Part shown: positions 44,602 through 56,648 of the stretch, one piece after another | Layout: each line of letters opens with the position of its first letter | How positions within the stretch are numbered: position 1 is the first letter of the stretch | DNA from: Endocalyx cinctus | Taxonomy: Eukaryota > Ascomycota > Sordariomycetes > Amphisphaeriales > Apiosporaceae | Direction of reading: 5' to 3' | DNA: 64,000 bases | Assembly: GCA_001600455.1 (NCBI GenBank) | Contig: BCKC01000001.1 | Location: forward strand, 1,080,441-1,144,440 | Position numbers and translations under genes: made by a program | Notes under the pieces: model-generated | Databases searched by the model: none | What the model was told of the DNA's origin: nothing | The model's input: only the letters and a program-made list of their open reading frames with translations

Positions 44602-47226
44602 ATGTCCGAGCACCAAGGCGTAAAAAATCTGTATCAAAAGCTCGATCCTTCGCGGTCCGAAATACGACTTATCCGATTTAGCACGCCGGCCCCGCAAGAC
44701 GGTCAGGCAGGGGATGCTACGGATCCGCGACCGGACCGCGGAGAGAGAAGACACGAGTTTGCCGACCGTCTGTTTCGCTTCCGACAAACATGGATGCGCA
44801 GAGGCGTCAAGATAGCGGGAGTGACGGGGTCGGTCGTGTATATCCTGGCTCATGCTCAATTCAAACTGTCGCTCTATTTCATTTCTTTCCTCCCCTTTTC
44901 GCGATCATTGGGCGCTCTCGTGTCGGGCACGATAGGCCGATTTGTCCGTGCGCTGTGGAAGGGTCTGGAGAATTTACAACGACGCTCGGAAATATATGAG
45001 CAGCAGATCTTGGCCGAGGCGATTAGAGACAAGACTGACGGCGACGCGGCGTTGATTAATATGAGCCTCGTGACGGCTTCTCTAGACGACGAGAGTCTTA
45101 AGTATTTCGCTCTCTCGTACGTCTGGGGCAATACATCGGATACCGAGACCATCGTGGTGGACGGGTTCCCCTTTGAAGCAACAAAAAATCTCGTCGCCTT
45201 TCTTCGAAACACCCGCAAAACTTTTGCCAACGATAGCACCCTCCTCCTGTGGGTCGATGCGCTATGCATCAACCAGAGCGATGTCGAGGAGAGAAACTCG
45301 CAGGTTGCCATGATGGGACGTATATACAGCCAAACTAAATGCTGCCTGGCATGGCTGGGGCCGGGAGACGACTATACCCGGGCCATATTTGCTTTCATGC
45401 GCGTATGGGCCCGTACGCTCGGTCAATGGCAGACGTCCTCCGGCCAGTTGCCGGGATTTGAAGATCAGCTGCTGGAACAGTTCGATAACGTGCTTAAAAC
45501 GGCGCTGGGCACGTGGAATCTAGAAATGGAGACACGACCTGTGAATGCCCCGATTATCAGGAAGCGAAAGAAACATGGCAGCAAGGATGAGGAAAGCCAT
45601 CGCGACTCGCTCAAGCTTATCTTGGATATTTTTCATGATCGGCAATATTGGGACAGGACCTGGACCTTCCAAGAACTGTATTTACCCTCCAGTTGCGTTC
45701 TAACTTGCGGTCATGATATCGTTGTGGGCGTCAACGAGGTGTTACAAGTGTTCTTATGGCTACAATTCGCTGGCCATACGGTGCTCTGCCGTGGTAAACC
45801 AGACGTGGTATCCGAACCATCGTGGCACTTCTTAATAGAGCTGCTCGGAAACAAGTCACATCTTCCCCTCTTCAGGTTACTTAAGTTGAAGATTGATATG
45901 GAGATAAATAAAGATGATCCTGCTGCATGGGGTAAAAACGTTACTAGCCTACTTCATGTCACCCAGTTTCGAAAGGCGACAGATCCCCGAGACCTCTACT
46001 ACGGCCTTACGGGCGTGATAAATATGCCGCTCGAGATTGACTACTCGGCCCCCGTCGAAGTCGTTCTCACGAACGCGGCTCGCGAGCTTGTCAAGGGCGA
46101 CGCAGAGACCCTGACATTCTTATTACACTACGCCGGAACGGAGTCGCCACGAAGGGGTTACAAGATCCCGTCTTGGGTTACAACACGTGGCGTAATTGAA
46201 TCCCTATATCGCACAGAAATGTTTATGGAAAATTCAGATGCTGGGAGAGGTGCCCCCCTCGAATTGATGTGCCCTACGGTAGTAAGCACCGGGGATACCC
46301 CGTTATCGTCGGTTCTCACCTTTGAGGGAGTCATTGTCGATACCATTACCGCGACGTCCATCAAATCATTCCGCACCGACCAGGAATCAGATGTATCCCA
46401 AGCAACGCAACGTTGGTTAGACGAGTCTATCGAGTTCTTCTTCGAATGTTCTGGTGACCACTTCTTATCTGACGTCGTGGCCCGAGGCAAGCCTTACGCT
46501 GGTGGGGGTTCTCAATTTGCAGCGTTTACGCGATTCTGGATGCAGGATCATATCATTGACGTGTCGAACCAACATACGAGCATACAGGCCATACTCCGCG
46601 ACGGCACCGATCCGGAAAAATCCCACGAAGAGCGACGGGCGGCGTTGATGCACCTTCTCGAGCCGATCCAAGTTTTTTTATTATTCTTTTTGATGCGAGA
46701 TCGCGACATGGAACAGCTGATCGAGCTCCGTAGTACCGAAGATATATCCAGCCCCGAATTCGGTGCAAGTATACGGCAGACCACGCGGTTCTTCCTCAGT
46801 GGATTTACAAGCATCGTCGACGACGGTCTTTTCGGCGAGAAGCTAGGAGAATACTCGGATCCGGGTGACCGAGATGACGTTTCCTCGTGGAACGACGTCC
46901 TACGATTCATTTCTTATCAGATTCGGAAGACCGTTCCGACGAAAGAAGAGCTGATGGATTTTCGCATACGGGTGTTTAACCTCGCGCATGCGGCACTCCT
47001 GAGAACCAAAAGCGGATATATCGGCGTCGCTCGGCAGGGCATAAGGGAAGGCGACCTCTTATGTGTTATGAAAGGATCCAAGGTTCCAATTATACTCCGT
47101 CGCGTGGAGGGTGGGGATAATTACGAGCTTGCGTCCCATGCCTTCATCCCCGGCTTGATGTACGGCGAGGTGTGGGAGATGTTGAGAAATCGTAAGGTAA
47201 ACGTTAGAACTTTTCATGTCGTGTGA
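44602..47226 (+). CDS. HET-domain (heterokaryon incompatibility) protein with hydrophobic insertion
   Basis: Single exon, 874 residues, start at ATG 44602 (MSEHQGVKNLYQKLD). HET domains of filamentous ascomycetes trigger cell death on nonself fusion. The diagnostic blocks are present: ALSYVWGNTSD near residue 172, LLWVDALCINQSDVEERN near 216, MMGRIYSQTKCCLAWLG near 240 and YWDRTWTFQELYLPS near 352. Upstream, the usual opening motif (EIRLIRF near 20) is separated from the rest by about 130 residues containing basic stretches and a hydrophobic segment (TGSVVYILAHAQFKLSLYF followed by ISFLPF). The C-terminal half has no WD40, NACHT, ankyrin or TPR units that I can see. A late block (GYIGVARQGIREGDLLCVMKG) is common at the C-terminus of HET proteins. 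Partner unknown. Confidence 0.93.
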   Translation: MSEHQGVKNLYQKLDPSRSEIRLIRFSTPAPQDGQAGDATDPRPDRGERRHEFADRLFRFRQTWMRRGVKIAGVTGSVVYILAHAQFKLSLYFISFLPFSRSLGALVSGTIGRFVRALWKGLENLQRRSEIYEQQILAEAIRDKTDGDAALINMSLVTASLDDESLKYFALSYVWGNTSDTETIVVDGFPFEATKNLVAFLRNTRKTFANDSTLLLWVDALCINQSDVEERNSQVAMMGRIYSQTKCCLAWLGPGDDYTRAIFAFMRVWARTLGQWQTSSGQLPGFEDQLLEQFDNVLKTALGTWNLEMETRPVNAPIIRKRKKHGSKDEESHRDSLKLILDIFHDRQYWDRTWTFQELYLPSSCVLTCGHDIVVGVNEVLQVFLWLQFAGHTVLCRGKPDVVSEPSWHFLIELLGNKSHLPLFRLLKLKIDMEINKDDPAAWGKNVTSLLHVTQFRKATDPRDLYYGLTGVINMPLEIDYSAPVEVVLTNAARELVKGDAETLTFLLHYAGTESPRRGYKIPSWVTTRGVIESLYRTEMFMENSDAGRGAPLELMCPTVVSTGDTPLSSVLTFEGVIVDTITATSIKSFRTDQESDVSQATQRWLDESIEFFFECSGDHFLSDVVARGKPYAGGGSQFAAFTRFWMQDHIIDVSNQHTSIQAILRDGTDPEKSHEERRAALMHLLEPIQVFLLFFLMRDRDMEQLIELRSTEDISSPEFGASIRQTTRFFLSGFTSIVDDGLFGEKLGEYSDPGDRDDVSSWNDVLRFISYQIRKTVPTKEELMDFRIRVFNLAHAALLRTKSGYIGVARQGIREGDLLCVMKGSKVPIILRRVEGGDNYELASHAFIPGLMYGEVWEMLRNRKVNVRTFHVV

Positions 47227-48269
47227 TATAAACGTCTCAACGAGCGAATGGCACCTGGGGTTACCAATACGGTTAGGTATGGAGGGCAGCCAGGATGCGA
47301 TTTCTTTTCCTTATGTACTCAGATACTGTTCAAGATCGGCCTGGCGCTTAACAACCAAGTCTGTCAAGGGGTACATTAAACGCCATCTCCAAGAATCACT
47401 AATAGACCACTTCATAACGAACGCGCTACAAATAACAAATATTCCCTAGACGTGCCACTCATTATATACACAAGTACCCCGCTTCTCTACGAATTAGCTA
47501 GAGTTGCGTAGGCCAGTACTTAATTATGTGTACCCAAACACTTAATAATCGACCGTTGCTCGAATACCCTCCAATACACTCGAAATCGGCTGCGCCCCTG
47601 AGCCATATTTGACAGAACGCTAAAGTGTGCTGCGCAGCGGTGAAACATAAAGCATAGGGGCTAAAGGCCCATAGCTCATGGCTCTCCGCGTACATTCTGA
47701 TGTCAGTGTTTTGTATCTAAGGTTATGTTGCTTTATCATTTCGCACATGTCTGCTAGGGATAGGGGTATAAGGTTAGAAAACACTCGAGACCACGGATCT
47801 ATTTTCCGCGAGTTCGGTTCAAAAGGGTGTCTTCTCCAGAAGGGTGCTTTCTCCAATAAGATATTTAAGAAAAAAGACTTTAAGGTTAGTTTAAATATTT
47901 TAAGCATCTCACGATGCTTTGTGGGCTACTTGTGATCGAAGCCAAATTATTTAAGGCCGGTTCCAAGGTACACCAGGGGAAGTTTAAAACAAAAATGGGA
48001 GGCAATAGTCAACGGGATAATAAACAAAAGCCAGAACATATAACCCAAGACGTAAATCTGATCACTTCAGCACTACGGTCTTTTTTTTTTTTAGAAGCCT
48101 AAGACAGTACTACGGTATATCTCCCTACCTTCCCATTTTCTCATTTCATACCACATTCCTCGTGATCATCCACCCGCCAACGAAACCACATTTTTCCGTA
48201 CCAAAACAAAAACTAGAAATCTCAAAATATCTTCTTATCATCATCGTAATAATAATAAAATAATAAAAT
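47227..48269. other. Intergenic
   Basis: About 1 kb downstream of the HET gene and upstream of the small low-complexity gene. Short open frames on both strands look like chance. AT-rich, with A-rich runs just before 48270. Confidence 0.5.
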
Positions 48270-48767
48270 ATGGGTATCTTCTACATACCCGGAGAAGACA
48301 TCGAACTCCCTGTCGATCGCCAGCGCAGGATGCCGAAACCCGCGCTCCTATCCTTCCCCGCGCCGCCGCAAGCCAAAAGGCGTACCAAAACGACGTCTTC
48401 GGTCAAGGTGATACCTTTACAACAACAACAACAACAGATTCACGACCGCGCGCGGCCTCCTTCTCCCTACGTCCACGAGATCGCCTACGAGATGGGGGGA
48501 GAAGAAGAAGAAGGAGGAGGAGGAGGGGGAGGGAAAAAAGGCGGCGACGACGACGTCTGGGAAGCCCGCACGCCGAGATCCGCCGTGGGCCTGTCGCCGT
48601 ATTTAAGGAGTCCCATCCATCAGAAACTCTTTCACCACGAGCTCAATAGGAGGCTCCTCTCGGTTCAGAGGAAACGGCGGGTAGAAAAGAGGTATATGAG
48701 ATTAAAGTCCATCCTGCACTATGTACCAGGCGGAGACAAAATCTTGTCGCGGCTAGCCAAAGTGTGA
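48270..48767 (+). CDS. Small basic low-complexity protein, unknown function
   Basis: Intronless frame of 165 residues with a reasonable start context (AAATATGGG). The N-terminal part is Pro/Arg-rich with a CAA-encoded poly-Gln run (seven consecutive residues). The middle has an acidic then glycine run (GGEEEEGGGGGGG), followed by KKGGDDD. The C-terminal 70 residues look ordered and strongly basic (HHELNRRLLSVQRKRRVEKRYMRLK) when read in pieces of HHELNRRLLSV and KRRVEKRYMRLK. Codon use is GC-rich like neighbouring genes. No domain is recognised. A nuclear or RNA-binding role would fit the charge pattern, but that is a guess. Confidence 0.6.
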   Translation: MGIFYIPGEDIELPVDRQRRMPKPALLSFPAPPQAKRRTKTTSSVKVIPLQQQQQQIHDRARPPSPYVHEIAYEMGGEEEEGGGGGGGKKGGDDDVWEARTPRSAVGLSPYLRSPIHQKLFHHELNRRLLSVQRKRRVEKRYMRLKSILHYVPGGDKILSRLAKV

Positions 48768-49254
48768 GGTCAAGCGATACGAGAAAACAGTCACAAGTGA
48801 CATTGAACTATCAAAATATGGAGTTTTGAATATATTTCAGAATCTAGAAGACCACTCGCTATAAACAGTTATGCTAGGAAATTAGCTAAAGACATTTCTC
48901 AAAATATGAGAAGGGGTATATATGGATATTTCTCGTGTGAACATTAACATCGCGCATCGCGCTACCTCATTCATCATCATCCATCCACCTTTCATCACTT
49001 TTCCTACCTTTACTGAGCCAGCTTCCTTTAGAATCCGGTTAAGTCAGGTGAATATGAATAGCAGCAATAAATAAGATATATGCTTTCAAGAAAAGATCAC
49101 AGGATATGTGCGGCCAGCCTTGCACATGTTTGACCCCGAGTTCGATTCTAAATAAGTAAAATCGAAGTAAATCGAAATAAGCAAGGGAGTGGTTTGCATG
49201 TACATCATCTTCTTGCCAAAATGATACTGAGAACCGAACCCATGATTATATTTT
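48768..49254. other. Intergenic
   Basis: Spacer between convergent genes, AT-rich, with nothing recognised. Confidence 0.5.
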
Positions 49255-51207
49255 TTAATTGTCCAGTAAAGCGTCAACTAAATCCTTTGCATCGATTCGG
49301 AGTTGTTCTAAAACCGCATCTTTCTCTGGTGACGACTTCATCGGTATGACTTGTTGACTCGTACGTTTTGTATGAGCGGCAAATAAAATCCCGCTCTTCT
49401 TACTGTCGTCTTGGATCACTGCATCAACCCCTTCGAGAGCTTGAAACGATGGTGCAAAATCGCTATAAAAGGGATGGATCCACCCTCGAGAAATGCTATC
49501 AGAGTCGGCTGTATTATCCCGGTATTCAATCCAACTCTCACAGCTCAAGGCATTGATATGTATGCTCGTGACAATCTTGAACGGCGAGGGCATTTCATTC
49601 AAGCCGTATGCAGCAAGCAATTGACCTGTAGGTTTCAGGTCAGAACCATCCATTCTTGGAGCATCTGACGAAGAAACAGATCCTTTCGTGATCCTTCGAG
49701 GATTTGGCTGAAGAGGCATGGACATATCGCCGTTAGGCCAAATGCTAACGACATAAACCACAGAAAAGTCGTATTTCTTAGCTAATTCTGCAGCTAAAAT
49801 TGCCCCAATCGTATCACGTTTGACAGCTGGAGAATATGATAACGCGAGGAATTGCGGATTGGTAGGGGTAAAAGGTGGGGTGATTTCTCCAGATGAAGGA
49901 TTCACAGTTGGTGGTGTGAATCGATAGCTTTTAAGAGAGTGGTTCGTGATTGTATACTTGTTCTTCAGAGTGGGTTGTGGCGCGATGGAAGAATCTGCAG
50001 GCGGCGTGTCAGGTCGACTCTCAGCGATATCGTCATCACTCAAAGCATAAAAATCATCAAAGGTCGGTTCTTTGAGAATGGGATCATACGGAATCTGCTG
50101 TGTAACTGACAAGGTTGTCGTGCTCGCCGACTTTCTTATTAGCTGTGATCGAGATTCACTATCGGTGTCCGCGACCAGTGGCGTGGTTATTAAAGTATGG
50201 TCACCAAATCTGCTTCCCCATGTTTCCCGGATACTCCGTCTTTTATGCGTACTCTTGCTTCTTATAGCCGCTGTCGGTGTCGATTTGAATCCGAGGGAGC
50301 GTGCGATGGTATGCGAAAATGACGATAAATCAGTGAGTGACTTAGATCGGCTAAGTAAGGTTGTTGTTGTATCTGCGTCCCCATCACATAAAGGTGATGT
50401 ATCGAAACCTAGCTTCTTGGAACCCGGCAAGGACTGCTGTCCGGTGAGAATAGATGGCTTCGGCAGGACGGTGGTTGGAGATATTTGAGAGCCAGAAGGA
50501 CTGAAATTTGGAGAAATAAGTATGGGCGTAGGCTTGAGTGTCAATCGTTTCGAGGATCTGAAGGTCGCGGGGCGTTTTAGAATCGATGAGCCTGCCTCGT
50601 CGTTTTCCGCCTCGTTACGGTAACGATCAAATGATTCTCCCATTTCTATGGGATTAAAAAGAAGAGAAATATGTTTTGGAGACCAATCCAGCAGCCTGTG
50701 AGATCCTACACTGGTTTTGTCAGTACGACCATGGCGTGATTCGCCATGAGTTGAATCGTTATACTCTGCCTCTTCCTCTATGCATGTATTATCGTGATTC
50801 TTGAATAGCGAGTCTTCGGGAAATCTAAATCGAGAAAAGCCTGCGGCGATCTGTGGAGAGGGATGATCTGCAGGAGGAAGAGCTTGGTATCGCAAAGGAC
50901 TTTGAGGACTATCGACGACGGTAATACTAGAGGCCACAGAGGACTGGCGCCTCTGTTGATCCTGAGCTCCCGGAAGACTTCGAGATCGGAATTTTTCTCT
51001 GCCCAGGACTTCAACTTGAGGTTCCCGAGGACGCATTTGCATTGAAGTTGGTCGAAGATATGGCGGAGACGGGAAGGTAGTTTCATTGGAGGTAGAAGTC
51101 CGAGTTGAATGAACTCCATCGGTATTCGGTAATGCCCTATCTTTTCCACGATCTTTTTTCCTAGAAGTTCCAAATAGCTTCTCCAGCCTTTCTAAGGGGC
51201 TGCCCAT
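49255..51207 (-). CDS. Large disordered protein with a folded C-terminal domain, unknown function
   Basis: Intronless, 650 residues from the ATG at 51207 (MGSPLERLEKLFGTSRKKDRG). The frame is open upstream to 51507, but that part is AT-rich and looks like leader sequence. Roughly residues 1-470 are Ser/Thr/Pro-rich and probably disordered, with many basic-Ser motifs suited to phosphorylation (RSKSTHKRRSIRETWGSRFG). From about 475 to the end a compact region begins (FLALSYSPAVKRDTIGAILA), with alternating hydrophobic strands (FSVVYVVSIWPNGDM) and helices. It resembles the GAF-like domains of fungal signalling proteins, but I am not certain. It ends in RIDAKDLVDALLDN. The pattern suggests a cytoplasmic signalling or scaffold protein. 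Confidence 0.75.
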   Translation of the reverse strand: MGSPLERLEKLFGTSRKKDRGKDRALPNTDGVHSTRTSTSNETTFPSPPYLRPTSMQMRPREPQVEVLGREKFRSRSLPGAQDQQRRQSSVASSITVVDSPQSPLRYQALPPADHPSPQIAAGFSRFRFPEDSLFKNHDNTCIEEEAEYNDSTHGESRHGRTDKTSVGSHRLLDWSPKHISLLFNPIEMGESFDRYRNEAENDEAGSSILKRPATFRSSKRLTLKPTPILISPNFSPSGSQISPTTVLPKPSILTGQQSLPGSKKLGFDTSPLCDGDADTTTTLLSRSKSLTDLSSFSHTIARSLGFKSTPTAAIRSKSTHKRRSIRETWGSRFGDHTLITTPLVADTDSESRSQLIRKSASTTTLSVTQQIPYDPILKEPTFDDFYALSDDDIAESRPDTPPADSSIAPQPTLKNKYTITNHSLKSYRFTPPTVNPSSGEITPPFTPTNPQFLALSYSPAVKRDTIGAILAAELAKKYDFSVVYVVSIWPNGDMSMPLQPNPRRITKGSVSSSDAPRMDGSDLKPTGQLLAAYGLNEMPSPFKIVTSIHINALSCESWIEYRDNTADSDSISRGWIHPFYSDFAPSFQALEGVDAVIQDDSKKSGILFAAHTKRTSQQVIPMKSSPEKDAVLEQLRIDAKDLVDALLDN

Positions 51208-54200
51208 CGTGACAGTTATCCGATTATCGATGAGTTCCCGTTTCAGCTTGAGTACAACACCTCGGCAATAATATATGGCTACCGGGCGTGGTTGCGATGT
51301 TTCCTCCCCGCCGTATTCTATTCTGGTCGTTCTTGGGCCAAGATAGTAGTTTCGTGATGCGAAGATAAGTTTAAATATATACTTTGATAAAAGAAATGAT
51401 GATAAACTATCAAAACAACTAATATAATAGAAATGGACCTTCAGGAAAGAAAAATGGCCAATGATGTGGAGGTGAACAGAATGAAGAAGTCGTCCTATTT
51501 GAGGCAAACTTATGATGCAGAATTGCGGTATCTAAAGGCCCAGGTGCTACCGGTTTGAGATATATGCAGTACAAATCATTTCGAGGACTGCGGGAGTACC
51601 ATTACACAGCCGAGAGGACTGAGTTATGGTAGTAAATGGGCACAGCGAAGTGATCAGTGGCGCGTGCCAAACACTCCTAAGGGCGTAACAAGACAGATAT
51701 CACCGAAAGGGGGGGTTTAATCCGAAACCAAGTCGACGATATATAAATATATCAAGTTAGAAAAAGAAAAGTGTGGAAAGGGCAGATTGTTTCATATGCG
51801 GCTCTACTGATGTGCGCAGGGATGTCAGGTATACAAGAGACACAAGAGATACGAGGTGGCGTCTGGGGACGTTAAATCTTGTTTTGTGGCTCTCAGTTCG
51901 GTTGAACATACGAACGACTCAAAGACATATACAGAAGTGGCTGAACTTAGCTGGCCGGCTGGTAGCTAGCAGTGGACGACGAAGATGTTATTATACGATA
52001 GGTAATATTGAAAGAGCAGAGGAGGAAGTGGAGGATGACAGGTTATAGGGGAAGAAGAAAAAGGTCGACGGGTGCACTTCAAGATCGAGAAAAAGTATTA
52101 TAAATAAAATTAAATAAAATTATTACGGAAGGTAATAAAATTACGATTTGAAAGTGACAATTGAGTACGGTGTATGAATTTTGTAATTTGGACTTTGTAA
52201 GAGTAGGTTGGTTGCATTGTGGTATTACAGCTTTTGGTTTTATTAGTTGAAACAACCGTAAATATTTGAATATGTAATAACCATGTAATAGCCACCACTT
52301 TATTCAGAAAGAAACAGAAGAAGAAGAAAGAGATGATAAGAGTTAGAATGAACAGGAAGACGAAATTGTGACATCTTTCCTGCCTTGGATTTTACCTAAC
52401 TTACTTACCTACTTCCAATACATCCATACCCCAGATGTTTTTCGGGGCTGGCTAGGTTTTCTTACATCTTTTCAAGTGGATGACATCTGTGCACGTCCCC
52501 CGGGGTAGAGAAAGAAAGAAAAAAAAAAACAATCCGGTGATCAAGATGAATCCATACAATACCCGTGGACCTAGGTAATACCCAATACGTCGATAGTCCG
52601 CAAGGCTAGGGAGGCTGGGCGGTTAATCTTTTCTATTAACCTCTCATAGACCTTGTAACTGTGATTCAACACGGACTTCAGCAAAACGACAAGGGGAAAA
52701 TGTGATAAGAGATTATCGAGGCGAACAACCTTGGAAGGTCCATCTTATAACATAATGGATTTAATAAACAACATATTCAGATATCTTTACTGTCTAATAT
52801 TTTAATAAGTTATTAAAGGAAGAGCGAGAAAAAGAGGAAGAAGAAAGGAGGAATGAAAAGCCACGACGAAATACTGTTTGAAAAATAAGACATTAAAAAT
52901 GCATATCCATGAGGAAAAGTCGGCTTTGACTTCTAGTGTAGGTAAAGTACGGATAGACTAAATTGGTTGATTCGCGCTAACTTAGCTGACATGACATTGA
53001 CAGGTGAGCTGGTGGGGATCGTTATCCCGGTATATTATATAAATAAGCAATTTATTCACTTATAAAGACCGATATACCTTTTAGTTACATATATATACCC
53101 AAACATCGGAGGTTTGCCCAATTTTCAACTTTCCTACATATCACATTCACAAGCTGAGTTGAGTTGCTTTATGTGAGCCTTGAATATTTATATCGCACAT
53201 ATATACTTATAGATATTGATATCTAAAATTTAAAAAAGCAATGATCTATTTTGTTTGTATATATAAATTAATGTCCCATTTTCTTTCTTACGCAATCTAA
53301 GACAGCTGGACGGTGAGACGTACATACCTACCTAGCAGCCTAGGCGTTAGGTAACTACGTAAGCAGTGGTGACAACAAAGTGGCTCGATCCCCCCCATCC
53401 CTCTAACATATGAAAATCTCGATTCAAGTACATTAGAGCAGGGCGTACACGCACACTAATGTAGTGTTCATTTAGTACTCCGTACTCCGTCTGTCCGTAT
53501 ACTACATATGTACAGTATGTTAACCCCTGGCTGCTCTAGTTCAACTGTTCTAATTCTAATTAGTACAGGGATTCACAGTTACAAGTGACACCCACTTCTT
53601 TTCTTAACCTCGAATAATCGATAAGGTGTGCTTGTTCCTGCATGACCGCTCATCACTTCACCATCTCATCTCACTCTTTCTCGACGACATCTTATCAAGA
53701 TCCATCACTTAATCACCTCGATCCATGATAAACCTTAAATTAAAGGCTCGTCATATGGCTTTCGTATATCCCTGATATATCATATCTTGATATTTTCCCC
53801 CTCATCTCAACTTCAACCTACACCACTATACCGTACCTGCTTATCCCTCGCGTCCGGCAGAGTTGCCACCGTTACACCCTCCCAATCTGAATCCACGATT
53901 AATTCCTTGGTCATACCTCATTTACTCATTTTAAGCATTATGATCGGATTTGGTATATCCATAATCAATCTGTTAAGATTACATTACTCGTACCACCCGA
54001 AGGAGGGAGAGTCTGTTCTCTGCATATCCCCCCTCACCTTTGCATTAATTGCAGGATTGGCAAACAGGTATTTACCCCTCCTCTCAATTATTTTTTTTTT
54101 TCAACTTGGGCACTCGGTAGACAAGCCTTCGAGAGCAGGACTTGCGACGTTTGCATGCTTCATCTTCACTACTTAGACGGTGAACTAAAATCTCCACTGG

Positions 54201-56124
54201 CATACTGACCCCCACCCACCCTTACTGGTTATATTTGACTTTATTGTCATACAAATCCAGCGAGTTGTCTTGAGCACACGGAAAGCTGCAGCGCACAAGC
54301 CAATGGATCTGGGACATGAAGCGAGAGGGCCGGTCCGTTGGGTGTGGGTTTCCTGCAGAAATCCGGTTCTGTGAATCGCTACGTAAGAAGCATAACTAGA
54401 CCCTTGAGCCGATCATTCCCTTTTTTTTTCTCACATGTCAGCGCCTTGACCCCTTTCAAATCAATTGAAGAACTGGGCAGTCGATGTCTTCAGCTTTTAC
54501 AGCCGACTTTCCAGTATAATACCTCCTCTCCTCAGCCCACCTAGCTTGCCTCTTTGTTCTCGTATATCAGAAAGATAAAGGGAGTCAGCCAGACAGCCAA
54601 GCGCAATTTAGGAGGCAACCCTAACATAATGCAATGGTTGGTATACATACCATAGTAACATGTTCAGCTAAGCCATAGACCTAATGTCTTTGTTTTGCCT
54701 TTCGTTAGCACAATCGATATTTGACTCCTCACATGTTTCATTATGTCTTCTAGCGAGTGACATAAGCTGAAGCAATTCATGGTTGTTAAGGGGTACGAAA
54801 TCCAGGTTACGCCTACCCAAGAGTGAGAAATAGGGGAGAATCACTACGCAGCAGAGCTAGTCCTACTCCATCTCCATCGAGAGTCTCAATTTCAAGTCCT
54901 TTCCGGCACAAACACAAATCCAAGTCTCGACGTGCATCAATTTAACTCAGGGTGATCTCAAGGCTTGATTGCTAGCCTAAAATCTAGTGTCACCACCAGA
55001 AACCATCGTAGGACTAGCTAAAAATGACAGATAGCAGCACCAAAATTTGAATGTGCCTCGTTACATATATAAGTGAGGGTTCTCATGTACCCCATATGCG
55101 AATTTGTGCATGCGTATACGTACCAAGTATGTATGTATGTACGTGTCAGTACGCGTGTATGACAAATTCAATCGCTGCATCATTATCTCCGAATAAATCA
55201 GCATAGCATAAATCATGCATACACATACATCTTATGCGGCGTATAAGCAACTTTGTGTACCTATCTTGAGCAATAGTATTTGAAAGGCCTAACAAGGCTT
55301 CGCCATAGCTTAATTGAGTTGTTCCATTTTTCTGTTCAACTCTCCGATCCCATCGAGCGCGGCATAACAACAGCCTTTGGTGGCTAGTATTCTGGAGGGA
55401 CAACGTCCAGAAGGCTTTTGATCGTTTTATTCGATATCTTATTTACACGGCGACGATAAGTTCTGGTACATGATTTTCAACCCAAAGACATCCGACCCGG
55501 GAGGGAATATATTTAAACTTAGAACTGTTCTACAATCATTTTGTGTCGCACTATACCGCAAGAATGTCTCCAACAGCCGGCACGTCCGTCCATACATTCC
55601 CAAGTCTGCGGTTCACCAGTTTTTAAAATAGATTTCCATTACCGGCATTGCCTAATTTCTAGGAGAGAAAGGATAGTAAGGCAGCAATAGCCTACTAAAT
55701 AGCCTACTAAACACCTTCATTTACCGGCCTACCGAACCGTTTCCACCCCGGAGATTTCAATTCCCCCGGTCGAAGAAAGTATTTGGTGAAATCCCTCGTG
55801 GCTCCTTCTAATTATAAACTTTAACTTGTGCCACTCACGGCGACGACTGTTCATAGGCAAGCTTTTCCAATAACCTCCCTTTCTGCCTCGTTCATCTCTC
55901 ATTTTCATGCACAGGTAAGGCGCAACACCGTCACCGGGCACGTATAGCGACCCATATGATTTGATTAATTATACAGGCTACGCTGATTCTTTTGATAAGA
56001 TGTCTTCCATAGCCACCTCTAGTCTAATGCAACCAGATCATCTACGAGATACTAACACGATTTTGGCTTTTTTTTTTTTCGTTTTATACTCGTTATTACC
56101 AACGCACAGTAGAAGTGGTGTGTC

Positions 56125-56648
56125 ATGACCCTTTCCCCGTCTTCAACAATGCCGGCCGAGACAGTAACGGCAATTGCCACTCCTACGGCTTGGCAGTTAC
56201 TGCCCATACAGGTAACTATCTTGGATTACGTCGCGCTTATCTCGTTCAGAGCTCATCATGCGGTGTAGGTTTCCTTGCAGCCTAGAAGTAGTGTATGCAG
56301 CATTCGTGAAATTCCAGATGTTCCTATATTAGTACCCACTCACACATACACACAACCAAATCACGCACCACGCACCACACGTCGCAGCAGGATTTTGTCG
56401 TCGTGATATTTCCCACCAATGTTTATATGCAGTTGGACGGGGGGCGGTGGAGAGACGTCGCCGTGGTCTCGCTTATTCCAGAACTGCTGAAGGCGCCCAG
56501 TCACTTTGGTAGGTATCCAACCTGTCGGGAACTGCATAAAGCATTAAATCTGCATATGTATCGCCACCGTATGCCTCGCATACTTGTAATAATTACGCGT
56601 CTCCCAACGGCTAATTTTCGATAATGATTTGATACTGCCGAAGTGTAG
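56125..56648 (+). CDS. Possible small spliced gene, unknown function
   Basis: Exons 56125-56211 and 56391-56508 have good splice signals (CAG|GTAACT, CAGCAG|GA) and join in frame. They read through TPTAWQLLPIQ into DFVVVIFPTNVYMQLDGG. After a GTAGGT donor at 56509 the available acceptors lead to a stop within one to four codons, so the product would be about 70 residues. No family is recognised and there is no supporting neighbour. Confidence 0.25.
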
